Both the position numbers and the translations under genes were made by a program. Shown piece by piece: positions 29,083-37,872 of a DNA stretch of 64,000 nt; position 1 is the stretch's first letter, and the number at the start of each line of letters is the position of its first letter. The notes beneath the pieces are model-generated. The model did no database searches. It was given only the letters and a program-made list of their open reading frames with translations, and was not told the DNA's origin. The DNA is from Hydrotalea sp. (lineage in GTDB: Bacteria > Bacteroidota > Bacteroidia > Chitinophagales > Chitinophagaceae), in NCBI GenBank assembly GCA_027364735.1, contig DAHXOT010000036.1, positions 1 through 64,000 on the forward strand, written 5' to 3'.

Positions 29083-29164
29083 AAACTTATTTTAGTAGTA
29101 CGCTGTTCAATTTGTTATGTAAGTTTTAACCTAAATAATTGATTTGATAATTCATAATTGGTTA

Positions 29165-30499
29165 TTAGCTATTCGCCACTTTTTTTTGATGATAAAAAAT
29201 AAAATATACCAATAAAAACAGCAGAAGTAAACTAATACCAATTAAAGCAGCCATTGGCTTATCTATTATCACTGCTGTTGCTACAAATGCATAAGCAATT
29301 ACAAACAACAGCGTAAAAACGGGTACTATTTTTTTAAAAGAGCCTGTTACCAATTCGTTGCCTTGCTTTCGTTTACGCAAAATAAATAATGCTGCAGCAG
29401 AGGTACTCATTCCAATACAATCTAAAAAAATACTGAAGCTTAATACATTATCAACTCCTTTACCAAAAAAAGTTACGGCAATTGTCATTAAAGCATATAC
29501 TGTTAATCCGGGTACCAATGCTTCTGTTTTAGGATGACGGTAGGTAAATATTTTAGGCAACATTCCATCTTCGCTCATTGCATACATTACTCTTGGGTTA
29601 CTTAATAAAATAACATTTACATAAGCCAATACGCTTAATACCATACTTAAATCAAATACCTTAGCACCAGCTTTTCCAAACCATGCTTCGCATAATAAAG
29701 AGCCAATAGCATTGGCATTCTGCATCTTTTCAAATCCTATTACTTTTACGTATGTATAGTTGATGGAAAGATATAAGAAGAGTACAATTAAAATTCCTAT
29801 TACTACTCCCTTTTGCATTGTTGCAGACGATTTAATTTCTCCGCCAAAATTGATTGTTTGCTGATAACCTCCATAAGTAAATGAAACCGCCACTAAACTT
29901 AAAATCAATAATAATCCGGTATTACTGCCATTGTATTTATATATGTTACCTTCATTATACCCGTGCGGCTCAACAATAATTCCGGTATAAATGGTAGAGA
30001 TGAGTAATAGTATTAATGCAATTTTTACAACTGTTAAAAAGTTTTGTGTACGACTGCTGGTTTTTAGTCCTAATAAATTCACCCCATAAAATAATGCTAC
30101 TGCTGTTGCCGAAACTGCCACATTAAAAAATGTTCCGGATGGTTTTCCGTACAATAAATCGCTTACATAATCGGCACCAATTAAAGCAACTACTGCCAAT
30201 GATGCTGCATTGCTAACCAATATCAGCACATTTACCGTAAACCCAATGGCAGGGTGATAACAATGTGCAAATATTTTATAATAGCCTCCCATTACGGGTA
30301 ATCGCTGGCCAATTTCGGCATAGGTTAGTGCTCCGCATAAAGCTACAAATCCACCAATAATCCAAGCTATAAAAAAAATGGTTGGCGTACCCGATTTTGC
30401 AGCAATGGTTGCAGGAGTTTTAAAAATACCCATTCCAATAACTAAGCTTACCACAATCATGGTAAGACTGAAAAGATTTAATTTTTGTTTTGATTGCAT
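29165..30499 (-). CDS. APC-family amino-acid permease
   Basis: 444 residues with about 12 hydrophobic helices. The N-terminal segment (LFSLTMIVVSLVIGMGIFKTPATIA) carries the G-[S/M]-G-I-F substrate-binding break of APC transporters, and PVMGGYYKIF follows in TM3. Overall it resembles the LAT/AdiC-like amino-acid transporters. Which amino acid is moved cannot be told. The neighbour upstream on the same strand is none; a PLP enzyme follows 82 bases downstream, a suggestive but weak link to sulfur amino acids. Confidence 0.87.
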   Translation of the reverse strand: MQSKQKLNLFSLTMIVVSLVIGMGIFKTPATIAAKSGTPTIFFIAWIIGGFVALCGALTYAEIGQRLPVMGGYYKIFAHCYHPAIGFTVNVLILVSNAASLAVVALIGADYVSDLLYGKPSGTFFNVAVSATAVALFYGVNLLGLKTSSRTQNFLTVVKIALILLLISTIYTGIIVEPHGYNEGNIYKYNGSNTGLLLILSLVAVSFTYGGYQQTINFGGEIKSSATMQKGVVIGILIVLFLYLSINYTYVKVIGFEKMQNANAIGSLLCEAWFGKAGAKVFDLSMVLSVLAYVNVILLSNPRVMYAMSEDGMLPKIFTYRHPKTEALVPGLTVYALMTIAVTFFGKGVDNVLSFSIFLDCIGMSTSAAALFILRKRKQGNELVTGSFKKIVPVFTLLFVIAYAFVATAVIIDKPMAALIGISLLLLFLLVYFIFYHQKKVANS

Positions 30500-30603
30500 A
30501 ATGATTTGCGTAAAGATAAATGTAGCAAAAACTGAGTAGATTTATTTTCTGAAATAATTTATAACTACGTATTATATACATTGACTTTTAAAAATACATT
30601 TTT

Positions 30604-31107
30604 ATGCAACAAAGCAAACGAACAAATTATATTAACTGGGATGAATATTTGATGGGAATTGCACTATTATCGGCCAAACGCAGTAAAGACCCCGCTACAC
30701 AAGTAGGTGCATGTATTGTAAACGAAAAAAATAAAATAGTTGGTGCAGGCTATAATGGTATGCCAATTGGTTGCAGCGATGATGAATTTCCTTGGGCTAA
30801 AATGGGAGATATGTTGCAAACCAAATATCCTTATGTATGCCATGCCGAACTAAATGCCATACTTAATAACATTGGTATAGACTTACATGGATGCAGAATT
30901 TATACAGCTTTATTTCCTTGTAATGAATGTGCAAAAGCAATTATACAATCGGGCATTACAGAAATTATTTACTTATCGGATAAATATTATGCAACCGATA
31001 GTTTTATTGCTTCGAAAATGATGTTAGACAAAGCCGGAGTAAAGTATAGAAAAATACAACCTACCCTACAAAAAATTGAATTATCGTTTAATGAAGGAGA
31101 TGTATAA
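30604..31107 (+). CDS. dCMP deaminase (ComEB-like)
   Basis: 167 residues. The cytidine/dCMP deaminase zinc site is complete: His80 and catalytic Glu82 in CHAELNAI, Cys106 and Cys109 in FPCNECAKAII. Allied motifs: GACIVNEKNKIVGAGYNGMPIG and DPATQVG. Reaction: dCMP to dUMP, feeding thymidylate synthesis. Start ATG 30604 chosen because it gives the standard MGIALLSAKRSKDP N-terminus. Monocistronic; no close neighbour on the strand. Confidence 0.9.
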   Translation: MQQSKRTNYINWDEYLMGIALLSAKRSKDPATQVGACIVNEKNKIVGAGYNGMPIGCSDDEFPWAKMGDMLQTKYPYVCHAELNAILNNIGIDLHGCRIYTALFPCNECAKAIIQSGITEIIYLSDKYYATDSFIASKMMLDKAGVKYRKIQPTLQKIELSFNEGDV

Positions 31108-31192
31108 TAACAATCATTGAATGATAGGTTGGGATTATTAGTTAGAGGAATAAATAAGCTATTGAAACAATTTAATAAATAAAAAATCACAA

Positions 31193-31792
31193 CTAAAAAA
31201 TTCTATACCCAAAACCAATTGATCCATTAATAGGAAATAGTTTATTTGTTTTTACACCATACACTAAATTTAAGTACTCTCTATAATAATTAACATCTCT
31301 ATTTTCAAAAGGAAATAGAATAGCAAATGTGGAATGAAATCTTTGCCAAAATTTACTATTATTCATACATCTTAAAAGATTATGAGTAGGCATTATATAA
31401 AAATCTATACCAGTACCAATGCTTAATCCATTAAAAGACCGATTTAAATAGGTAGCATTATTTATATTAACAATAGCATTAGTGCCAAATGTTGCTTCCA
31501 AAAAAGGATTTGCATATTTAAACTTTATAGGCAATAAATATTTACTGCCAATAGAAAATCCTAGTTTATTGGTATTTAAAGAAATATACCCAATACTTGC
31601 AAATAGTTGTAAATGCATATTATTCTTCATTGGAGATATTATACCACTTACTCCTACAATTCCACCATAATTGTATCCTACTCCAACATCTATCAACCCA
31701 TTACGTGTTAAAAAAGAAGTATCACTTTGCGAAAAAACGTTTAAAGAATATACAAGCAATAGAAACATTAGTATCGTCTTATTTATAAGCAT
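31193..31792 (-). CDS. Secreted beta-rich protein of unknown function
   Basis: 199 residues. Signal peptide MLINKTILMFLLLVYSLNVFS is clear. The remainder is made of alternating hydrophobic/polar strands (LIDVGVGYNYGGIVGVSGII, HLQLFASIGYISLNTN, GLSIGTGIDFYIMP) and ends in GSIGFGYRIF with a terminal Phe, as in small outer-membrane barrels. I do not recognise the family. It faces the dCMP deaminase gene convergently. Expected place: outer membrane, moderate certainty. Confidence 0.6.
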   Translation of the reverse strand: MLINKTILMFLLLVYSLNVFSQSDTSFLTRNGLIDVGVGYNYGGIVGVSGIISPMKNNMHLQLFASIGYISLNTNKLGFSIGSKYLLPIKFKYANPFLEATFGTNAIVNINNATYLNRSFNGLSIGTGIDFYIMPTHNLLRCMNNSKFWQRFHSTFAILFPFENRDVNYYREYLNLVYGVKTNKLFPINGSIGFGYRIF

Positions 31793-31946
31793 AAATGAAT
31801 GTACTACTTTCCGCTATTAGTTAAAGCACCTTGCACATCAAAAAATAAATAAACCTCATGTTGCAAAGCGTCAATTAAAACTGCCAACCTACTAAAATCA
31901 TAAGATTCATATAGATAGCCGGATGCACCTCACATTAACCATGGTG

Positions 31947-32567
31947 CTAACCCTTATCTGCTATATATTTTAAAATTGATTTGCGATTTGAAAAATCTTT
32001 ATTTTTAAATGAAGTTCCGTAACGCTCATTGGCAAATTTTATCAGTTTACTTTTTTCCGATAAACTCCATTCAAGAGAAATATCTTTTACAACATTTTTA
32101 TTTTCATTGGATGCTAACTTTATACGTTCGCCAACTTCATCAGTTGCACTTATAGGCTTGCATAAATTATCATATACCGATATTTTATTTCTAAAAACCA
32201 ATCGCCATAGCTTTACCGAATCGCTAAATGTAAACAACAAAGTATATGCAGTAGAATTAATAGGGCAAGTACTATCTTTTAGTTGTGCCAATAATATTTT
32301 CTGAATATTAGATAAAGGAACAAAAGTACTTTTCTCGAAAGAATGTACTTGAAATTTAATACCATGCTTATTTCTCTTTATTTGTTTCGGCTTAATAATG
32401 CCTTTTAAAGAATCGCCATTATTAAGTATTACATAGCCAAAATAAGCATTCTGAACATTATCGCCATGAAATAACAATAATTGTGTTGCTGCAGAACCTC
32501 TTTGTGCTTTTACTGTTGTATAGCTTAAACATACCATTAGCAACATTAGTGTATGTATATTTTTCAT
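31947..32567 (-). CDS. Secreted protein of unknown function
   Basis: 206 residues with signal peptide MKNIHTLMLLMVCLSYTTVKAQ. The central part (YFGYVILNNGDSLKGIIKP, GIKFQVHSFEKSTFVPLSNIQKI) looks like the small beta fold common in uncharacterised Bacteroidota periplasmic proteins. The C-terminus is helical and charged (LSEKSKLIKFANERYG). No catalytic motif is seen. It is divergent from the cobalamin-riboswitch region, with no sign that they share control. Confidence 0.5.
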   Translation of the reverse strand: MKNIHTLMLLMVCLSYTTVKAQRGSAATQLLLFHGDNVQNAYFGYVILNNGDSLKGIIKPKQIKRNKHGIKFQVHSFEKSTFVPLSNIQKILLAQLKDSTCPINSTAYTLLFTFSDSVKLWRLVFRNKISVYDNLCKPISATDEVGERIKLASNENKNVVKDISLEWSLSEKSKLIKFANERYGTSFKNKDFSNRKSILKYIADKG

Positions 32568-32774
32568 AGTTGCTTAATTTACTCGGTAAAGCTAAACAGC
32601 AGCATTTATTACTGTTACTTAAAAACAGTTAATTCTTTTTAAAATAATACTTAGAAAGTTTAGCTGCCGGCCGGTTTATTATAAAATTAATTGCACAAAT
32701 AACCGGTTCTAAACTTTTCACCATCCCGTTAACAAGTAGTTTTTATTTACGCCAATTAAATAATATTTTCGTGT

Positions 32775-32956
32775 TGCATTTGGTTTACGCTTTGCGTAAT
32801 TAAAAGGGAATCCTGTTAAATTCAGGAGCTATCCCCGTAGCTGTAAGTGTATTGTGTATAACAACTATTGTTCATGCACAAGTAATAACAAAAGCCACTG
32901 TTTACCAACGGGAAGGCGTTATTGTACAACACAAGCCAGAAGACCTGCCTAATGCA
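32775..32956 (+). ncRNA. Cobalamin riboswitch
   Basis: Bases read directly: P1 arms TGCATT (32775-32780) and AATGCA (32951-32956); core AAAAGGGAATCCTG with ATTCAGGAGCT and ATCCCCGTAGCTGTAAG; B12 box GCCACTG at 32894-32900; then GGGAAGGCG and CCAGAAGACCTGCC. These are the invariant blocks of the AdoCbl/MeCbl riboswitch family in the right order. A possible expression-platform hairpin (TTCAC...GTGAA) follows at about 32963-32981. The BtuB-like receptor gene starts 124 bases downstream, so cobalamin presumably turns that gene off. The spacer 32568-32774 holds only a weak -7-like TATTTTCG at 32764-32771; nothing else is seen. Confidence 0.95.
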
Positions 32957-33080
32957 GATTTCATTCACGGCTTTCGGGTGAAAAGCATGGAATGTAAAAT
33001 GCCACTGCAGGGCAATTTATATTTCTCCGTTTTTTATTTTTCCTGAAAGCTCATTGTTCAACACAAAAAACATTTTAACA

Positions 33081-35012
33081 ATGAGCAAAAAAATTACGCT
33101 CCTCTCTACAAGCATGTTGCTTTGTATTGCATCTTTTTCTCAAAAGAACACATTACAAAATAACGAATTAGATCCGGTTGTTGTTACTGCCAATAAAATG
33201 GAACAAAAACAAAGTACTACCGGAAAAGTAATTACCATTATTAACAAAGAAACAATTAACAAAAATGCCGGAAAAACAATAGCACAAATACTAAACGATC
33301 AGGCAGGTATTACCATTAACGGTGCATTAAATAATTTAGGAAGTGTGCAAACCGTTTATATGCGTGGCGCCGCCAGCGGAAGAACTTTAATTTTATTAGA
33401 TGGCATACCGGTTAACGATCCTTCAATGATAAATAATGAATTTGATTTGAATTTATTTTCCTTAACCGATGTAGAACGTATTGAAATTTGTAAAGGCGCT
33501 CAAAGCACTTTATATGGCAGTGATGCTATTGCAGGAGTTATTAATATTATTACTGCCAAAAAAAATATTTCGAAACCTGTTAACCTTACTGCAAGCAGTT
33601 CGGGCGGCATCTTTGATACATGGAAAGGGAATATGCAATTATATGGCAAAATTGGAAAATTAACGTATACCACCCGTTATTCTAAAATTATTTCACAGGG
33701 ATTTTCTTCTGCGTATGATAGTACCGGTAAAAATAATTTTGATAAAGATGGTTATAATGGAAACAACTTAAATGCTACTATACAGTATCAAGCAACAGAA
33801 AAATTGTCGGTAAAAACCTATGCTTTATATAGCGATTATACAACAGGAGCAGATGCTGGTCCATTTACCGATAAAACCAATTTCGATATTTTTAATAAAA
33901 ATTTTACCACCGGATTAAGCTTTACACTAAAAGAAAAAAAATACAGCATTACCGGTAATTATCAGTACAATAGCTTAAATAGAAATTATAACGATAATGC
34001 TTCTGTTATTGGCGCAAACGCTTATTCGTTAAACAACTATAATAGCATTGCCCAATTTGCCGAAGTGTATAGCAGCATTAATTTAGGTAAGGGCTTTAGT
34101 TTATTAGCAGGAACAGATTACAGATATGGTTCTATGAACAATCAATACAATTCTGTAAGTACATGGGGACCTTACAAAAGTAGCTTCAACGATACAGGCT
34201 TTTACCAAAACTCGTTATACAGTTCTTTGTATTATACACACCGGCATTTTACACTTGAATTGGGAGGAAGATATAATCATCACTCTCGTTATGGCAACAA
34301 CTATACTTATACTTTCAATCCATCTTATACAATCAATACGCATTTTAGAATATTTGGAAGTATTGCCTCCGGATTTAAAGCTCCTAGTTTATATCAGCTA
34401 TACGATTCATATAGTGGCAACATTCATTTACAGCCCGAAAAATCGGTTAACTACGAGATAGGTGTTGAACACAAAAATCAATTGCTTACACAACGTTTAG
34501 TATTCTTTTACAGAAATATAAATAATGGCATTGATTTTAATTATGTTGCTTACCAATATTTTAATTACATACAAGAAAAAGCTGCGGGTATTGAGTATGA
34601 ACTAAGTATTCATCCTACTAAACAACTAACCATTACCACCAATTATACTTTTCTTACTTCAAAACAAATAACCGAAAGCAGGGTAAGCTTTAATGATACT
34701 ACATACAATTATGCATTACGCCGCCCCAAACACAGCATCAACGTAACGGCCGGCTATCAATTTACTCCTACAATTTATGTAAGTGCCAATGCAAAATATG
34801 TAAGTAGAAGATATGATATTGGCGGATATCAATTACCCGATGTGGCACTTGATAGTTATTTGTTATTGGGAGTTTATGCAGAATATGATACTAAAAAATA
34901 TTTTAAACTATATATTAATTTACAAAATATTACCAATAAGAAATTTTTTGATATAAATGGATATAACAGTATCCCATTTATGTATACAATAGGTGCAGCC
35001 ATTAAATTATAA
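33081..35012 (+). CDS. btuB: BtuB-like TonB-dependent cobalamin receptor
   Basis: About 643 residues from ATG 33081; a TTG at 33054 is the only earlier start and lacks a signal peptide. After a signal peptide (LLSTSMLLCIASFSQ) comes a TonB-box-like LDPVVVTANK, then plug (GSVQTVYMRGAASGRTLILLDGIPV, RIEICKGAQSTLYGSDAIAGVINIIT) and barrel to IGAAIKL. Length and the immediate cobalamin riboswitch fit BtuB. It imports cobalamin or cobinamide across the outer membrane with TonB-ExbBD energy. The inner-membrane BtuCDF is not in the window. Next gene is a CWC-type Cys-rich protein 20 bases on. Confidence 0.9.
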   Translation: MSKKITLLSTSMLLCIASFSQKNTLQNNELDPVVVTANKMEQKQSTTGKVITIINKETINKNAGKTIAQILNDQAGITINGALNNLGSVQTVYMRGAASGRTLILLDGIPVNDPSMINNEFDLNLFSLTDVERIEICKGAQSTLYGSDAIAGVINIITAKKNISKPVNLTASSSGGIFDTWKGNMQLYGKIGKLTYTTRYSKIISQGFSSAYDSTGKNNFDKDGYNGNNLNATIQYQATEKLSVKTYALYSDYTTGADAGPFTDKTNFDIFNKNFTTGLSFTLKEKKYSITGNYQYNSLNRNYNDNASVIGANAYSLNNYNSIAQFAEVYSSINLGKGFSLLAGTDYRYGSMNNQYNSVSTWGPYKSSFNDTGFYQNSLYSSLYYTHRHFTLELGGRYNHHSRYGNNYTYTFNPSYTINTHFRIFGSIASGFKAPSLYQLYDSYSGNIHLQPEKSVNYEIGVEHKNQLLTQRLVFFYRNINNGIDFNYVAYQYFNYIQEKAAGIEYELSIHPTKQLTITTNYTFLTSKQITESRVSFNDTTYNYALRRPKHSINVTAGYQFTPTIYVSANAKYVSRRYDIGGYQLPDVALDSYLLLGVYAEYDTKKYFKLYINLQNITNKKFFDINGYNSIPFMYTIGAAIKL

Positions 35013-35032
35013 AATATCATTTCTACTATTCT

Positions 35033-35248
35033 ATGCCTCATCACGAAATAAAGTACTGCTGTAAATGTTATACAACATTCGAATGCAAGGCAGGTAATAT
35101 TACCGAATGCCAATGTAGCACTATCAAGCTTTCTTTTGAAGAAAAAATATATATAGAAGATAAATACAACGACTGCCTTTGTATTAACTGTTTACAGCAA
35201 TTACAACAAGAATTTCAACTGCTGATAAAAAAGCATTTTCACTTTTAA
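35033..35248 (+). CDS. Small Cys-rich CWC-domain protein
   Basis: 71 residues. Cysteines at 9, 10, 12, 18, 26 and 28 follow the C-x2-C...F-x-C...C-x-C layout of the cysteine-rich CWC family (YCCKCYTTFECKAGNITECQC), with a second C-x-C-x2-C group near the end (CLCINCLQQL). Zinc or other metal binding is likely; role unknown. It lies 20 bases after the btuB stop, so it is probably made from the riboswitch-controlled transcript. A terminator follows. Confidence 0.72.
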   Translation: MPHHEIKYCCKCYTTFECKAGNITECQCSTIKLSFEEKIYIEDKYNDCLCINCLQQLQQEFQLLIKKHFHF

Positions 35249-35278
35249 GCTACTTATTTTCCGCATAACACAAATAAA

Positions 35279-35305
35279 ACATGCTGCCAAGGCAGTATGT
35301 TTTTT
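35279..35305 (+). terminator. Terminator of the btuB operon
   Basis: ACATGCTGCC / GGCAGTATGT stem (one G-T pair) with AA loop, then TTTTT. It ends where the next promoter box begins. Confidence 0.85.
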
Positions 35306-35312
35306 ATTTTTG
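35305..35312 (+). promoter_or_regulatory. Putative -7 box of marC overlapping a terminator
   Basis: TATTTTTG (TAnnTTTG) shares its first base with the end of the terminator T-run and stands 15 bases before the marC ATG. No clear -33 box, because that region is the terminator stem. Confidence 0.45.
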
Positions 35313-35326
35313 GTAAAACAACTTTT

Positions 35327-35905
35327 ATGCACTTTGATATAAACGAACTGATTACCGTATCTTTTACCCTATTTGCGGTAATAGATATTATAGGCTCTAT
35401 TCCGCTACTAATTTCGTTAAAAGAAAAAATGGGCGGCATACGCAGCACTACTGCCACTTTAGTATCGGGAGGGTTAATGGTTGTATTTTTGTATTTTGGA
35501 AAAAGCTTTTTAAATATTTTAGGATTAGATATAAAATCATTTGCAGTTGGGGGTTCTATTGTTATTTTTTTATTAGGATTAGAAATGGTATTAGGTCACG
35601 AAATTTTTAAAAGCGATAAAGATTCTCCTTCCGGAAATGTTGTTCCAATTGCATTTCCGCTAATAGCAGGTTCAGGCACTTTAACCACTGTAATGTCGCT
35701 CAAAGCAAATTTTGAAGAAGTGTATATTCTATCCGGCATATTCATTAACTTAATTGTAATTTATACCGTACTAAAATCTTTAAAATGGATAGAAAAAGGT
35801 TTGGGAAAAGCAGGATTATTGGCTATCAGAAAATTTTTTGGCGTAATACTTATAGCCATTGCCGTTAAAATATTTGGAAGCAACATTGCATCATTCGGAA
35901 AATAA
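35327..35905 (+). CDS. MarC-family integral membrane protein
   Basis: 192 residues from ATG 35327. An ATG at 35297 is rejected because it lies in the terminator loop and adds only FFIFGKTTF. About six hydrophobic helices; family marks are FTLFAVIDIIGSIPLLISL, GGSIVIFLLGLEMVLG and PIAFPLIAGSGTLTTVMS. Family knowledge: MarC was named by map position; role unsettled, not proven in antibiotic resistance. Followed by a purine-enzyme gene after 5 bases, so the two are co-transcribed. Confidence 0.88.
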   Translation: MHFDINELITVSFTLFAVIDIIGSIPLLISLKEKMGGIRSTTATLVSGGLMVVFLYFGKSFLNILGLDIKSFAVGGSIVIFLLGLEMVLGHEIFKSDKDSPSGNVVPIAFPLIAGSGTLTTVMSLKANFEEVYILSGIFINLIVIYTVLKSLKWIEKGLGKAGLLAIRKFFGVILIAIAVKIFGSNIASFGK

Positions 35906-35910
35906 AATGT

Positions 35911-36972
35911 ATGAGAAAGCAAGCATTAACATACGATGATATTCAACTGGTACCTTCATTTTCAACTGTTATATCCAGAAAAAATATTAGTTTGTTTACC
36001 AAAATTTCTACCCACTATTTTTTATGTACCCCATTAGTAGCTTCGTGCATGGATACTGTGTGCGAAAGTAAAATGGCTATTAAAATGGCCGATGCAGGAG
36101 CTGTTGGATGTATTCATCGTTTTTTAACTATACTGGATCAATGTAATGAAGTACTAAAAACTGTTCAATACATTCAAGAAAATGAATTAAAAAGAAAATG
36201 GTTAACCCTATCTGCCGATTGGAAAGAAACATATACCATTCCGGTAATGGCAGCAATAGGTGCCAATGGCGATTTTGCAGAAAGAGCTTTGGCCTTAGTG
36301 CATGCAGGGGCCAACATTATTTTAATTGATGTAGCACATGGCCACCATGTATTGGTAAAACAAGCTATTACTACATTAAAAAAAATATTACCTGCTACCA
36401 CAGATATTATTGCAGGCAATATAGCCAGCGCCCAAGCGGCCAAAGATCTAGAAAGTTGGGGAGCCGATGGGTTACGTGTAGGCGTTGGAGGTGGTTCATT
36501 ATGTACAACTCGTTTAAAAACAGGTTTTGGTGTACCCAATGTTACTTGTATTGAAGAAATTAGACCGGTAACAACTTTACCCATTATGGCCGATGGCGGT
36601 ATTAGAACAAGTGGCGATATTGCTAAAGCTTTGGCATTGGGTTCGCAAACCGTTATGCTTGGTTCTTTAATTGCAGGAACAAAAGAATCGCCCGGACAAA
36701 TAATTGAAAAAAACAATGGATTATTTAAACGTTATCGCGGAGCAGCTTCATTAGAAACAAAAATGGCACACCAACAAGAACAAAGAAATGTTGAAGGCGA
36801 ATCTACCGTTATTCCTTTTAAAGGAGGTGTTAAGTTTGTATTACAAGGATTATTGGATGGACTACGCTCTGCCCTATCCTATGGCGGTGCCAATAATTTA
36901 CAAGCATTTAATCCCGATTATGTAATTGTAACCAATGCAGGATTAACCGAAGCTAAACCACATTTATTGTAG
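35911..36972 (+). CDS. GMP reductase / IMP dehydrogenase family enzyme without CBS domains
   Basis: 353 residues, the GMP-reductase length; canonical IMPDH with CBS pair is near 490. The barrel and Cys loop are intact (GVGGGSLCTTRLKTGFGVP), as is the phosphate-binding IMADGGIRTSGDIAKALALG. The flap reads VEGESTVIPFKGGVKFVLQGLLDG, like the EGKTVEVPFKG of GMP reductases, and the Arg-Tyr pair of the IMPDH flap is not seen. Family knowledge: GuaC turns GMP to IMP with NADPH; GuaB does the reverse-direction oxidation of IMP to XMP. I favour a reductase but cannot exclude a CBS-less IMPDH. Confidence 0.72.
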   Translation: MRKQALTYDDIQLVPSFSTVISRKNISLFTKISTHYFLCTPLVASCMDTVCESKMAIKMADAGAVGCIHRFLTILDQCNEVLKTVQYIQENELKRKWLTLSADWKETYTIPVMAAIGANGDFAERALALVHAGANIILIDVAHGHHVLVKQAITTLKKILPATTDIIAGNIASAQAAKDLESWGADGLRVGVGGGSLCTTRLKTGFGVPNVTCIEEIRPVTTLPIMADGGIRTSGDIAKALALGSQTVMLGSLIAGTKESPGQIIEKNNGLFKRYRGAASLETKMAHQQEQRNVEGESTVIPFKGGVKFVLQGLLDGLRSALSYGGANNLQAFNPDYVIVTNAGLTEAKPHLL

Positions 36973-37090
36973 TTAAGTTGCGATGATGCATTAAAGCATA
37001 AAAGCAATATTTGTAAGTAAATTATTATTCTGTTTTTTATTGCCAATTGATACATTCGGCAGCTTATATCTTAACACAACTTTCATAGCG

Positions 37091-37098
37091 TATATTTG
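37091..37098 (+). promoter_or_regulatory. -7 box of tRNA-Arg
   Basis: TATATTTG, 7 bases before the mature tRNA 5' end, matching TAnnTTTG. The rest of the spacer 36973-37105 shows no gene; a weak hairpin (ATGC/GCAT) after the GMP-reductase stop may aid termination. Confidence 0.55.
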
Positions 37099-37105
37099 CA
37101 CTTTC

Positions 37106-37180
37106 GGTTTCGTAGTACAATGGATAGTATAAGGGTTTCCGAAGCCCCAGATTCAGGTTCGATTCCTGACGAGACCACCA
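37106..37180 (+). tRNA. tRNA-Arg (anticodon CCG), CCA encoded
   Basis: Acceptor GGTTTCG pairs with CGAGACC (one G-T), followed by A and an encoded CCA. T-arm TCAGG-TTCGATT-CCTGA is perfect. Anticodon loop TTCCGAA gives CCG, reading Arg CGG codons. The spacer after it to 37341 holds no recognisable element. Confidence 0.93.
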
Positions 37181-37341
37181 CTATATCCTTCTTTCAATTA
37201 CAACCATCATTTACAAAAATTAAATATCTAACTCACCATTGCTTAAACCTTAACGTGTAAAACCTAACACAAATCATATACTATAAACAAATTTTGCATT
37301 TCTTTGTGTTTTCTTTAAAAGATATTTTACGTTGTTACAAT

Positions 37342-37349
37342 TAACTTTG
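37342..37349 (+). promoter_or_regulatory. Putative -7 box at head of the metal array
   Basis: TAACTTTG (TAnnTTTG), 8 bases before the ATG of the first HYC_CC_PP gene, implying a very short leader. No -33 box at the usual spacing. Confidence 0.4.
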
Positions 37350-37357
37350 CAATTGAA

Positions 37358-37771
37358 ATGAAAAAATTTGTTGTAGCCATAATAGCCATTCTTTACATTG
37401 TCTCTGCTGTGGGAGCTACTGTCCACATACATTATTGTATGGGGAAATTGATTGAAAAAAATGTATGCCAAAGTCATAGCAATAATAATAAATGCAATAA
37501 GTGCAGTAAATGCGGAATGTCTTATTCAAAAAGTATTAAAAAAAGTTGCTGCAAAGACGAACAAAAAGAAATAAAAATAAGTAAAGACCAAAATAACTCA
37601 ACTAATTTTCTTATAAGCATACAACCTTCTTTTCAAGTTATTTGTACAACTTTTAGTGAGTTTTCAATCGCAGAATTTACTAACATCAGCGAAAAAAAAC
37701 CTACTGCCAATTCCCCCCCAAAATACAGTAAAACGGCAGTTTATATTAAAAACTGTACTTTTTTAATTTAG
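37358..37771 (+). CDS. HYC_CC_PP-family small secreted protein, copy 1
   Basis: 137 residues. After an N-terminal hydrophobic helix/signal (MKKFVVAIIAILYIVSAVGATV) comes the name-giving HIHYCMGKL, then a Cys-rich stretch (NKCNKCSKCGMSY), SCCKDEQKE, and a C-terminal PP segment (NSPPKYSKTAVYIKNC). Function unknown; the Cys/His content and place at the start of a metal-efflux array suggest metal binding in the periplasm. A second copy lies at 47580, on the far side of the Cus genes. Confidence 0.78.
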   Translation: MKKFVVAIIAILYIVSAVGATVHIHYCMGKLIEKNVCQSHSNNNKCNKCSKCGMSYSKSIKKSCCKDEQKEIKISKDQNNSTNFLISIQPSFQVICTTFSEFSIAEFTNISEKKPTANSPPKYSKTAVYIKNCTFLI

Positions 37772-37796
37772 ATTTTACCAATAAATAATCAGCCGG

Positions 37797-37812
37797 ACAA
37801 TACGTATTGTCG
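37797..37812. repeat. 16-bp perfect palindrome before the metal-binding proteins
   Basis: GACAATACGTATTGTC is perfectly self-complementary. It lies between the HYC_CC_PP stop and the ATG at 37873. It could be a regulator site or a hairpin ending the first gene; it lacks a direct T-run. Confidence 0.5.
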
Positions 37813-37872
37813 GACATTTTGTATTTATACTTTCAGTATTTTTTATTAATATTGATTATTAAAAATTATATT

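Noticed and set aside
33001-33007. Second GCCACTG that could pass for a B12 box
   Set aside because: The copy at 32894 has the proper flanking blocks (GGGAAGGCG, CCAGAAGACCTGCC); this one has none and is probably leader sequence.
32852-33046. 64-codon open frame across the riboswitch
   Set aside because: It overlaps conserved riboswitch bases, including the B12 box, so it is not coding.
35297-35326. Upstream ATG for marC
   Set aside because: It lies inside the terminator stem and T-run; residues encoded there do not belong to the family.
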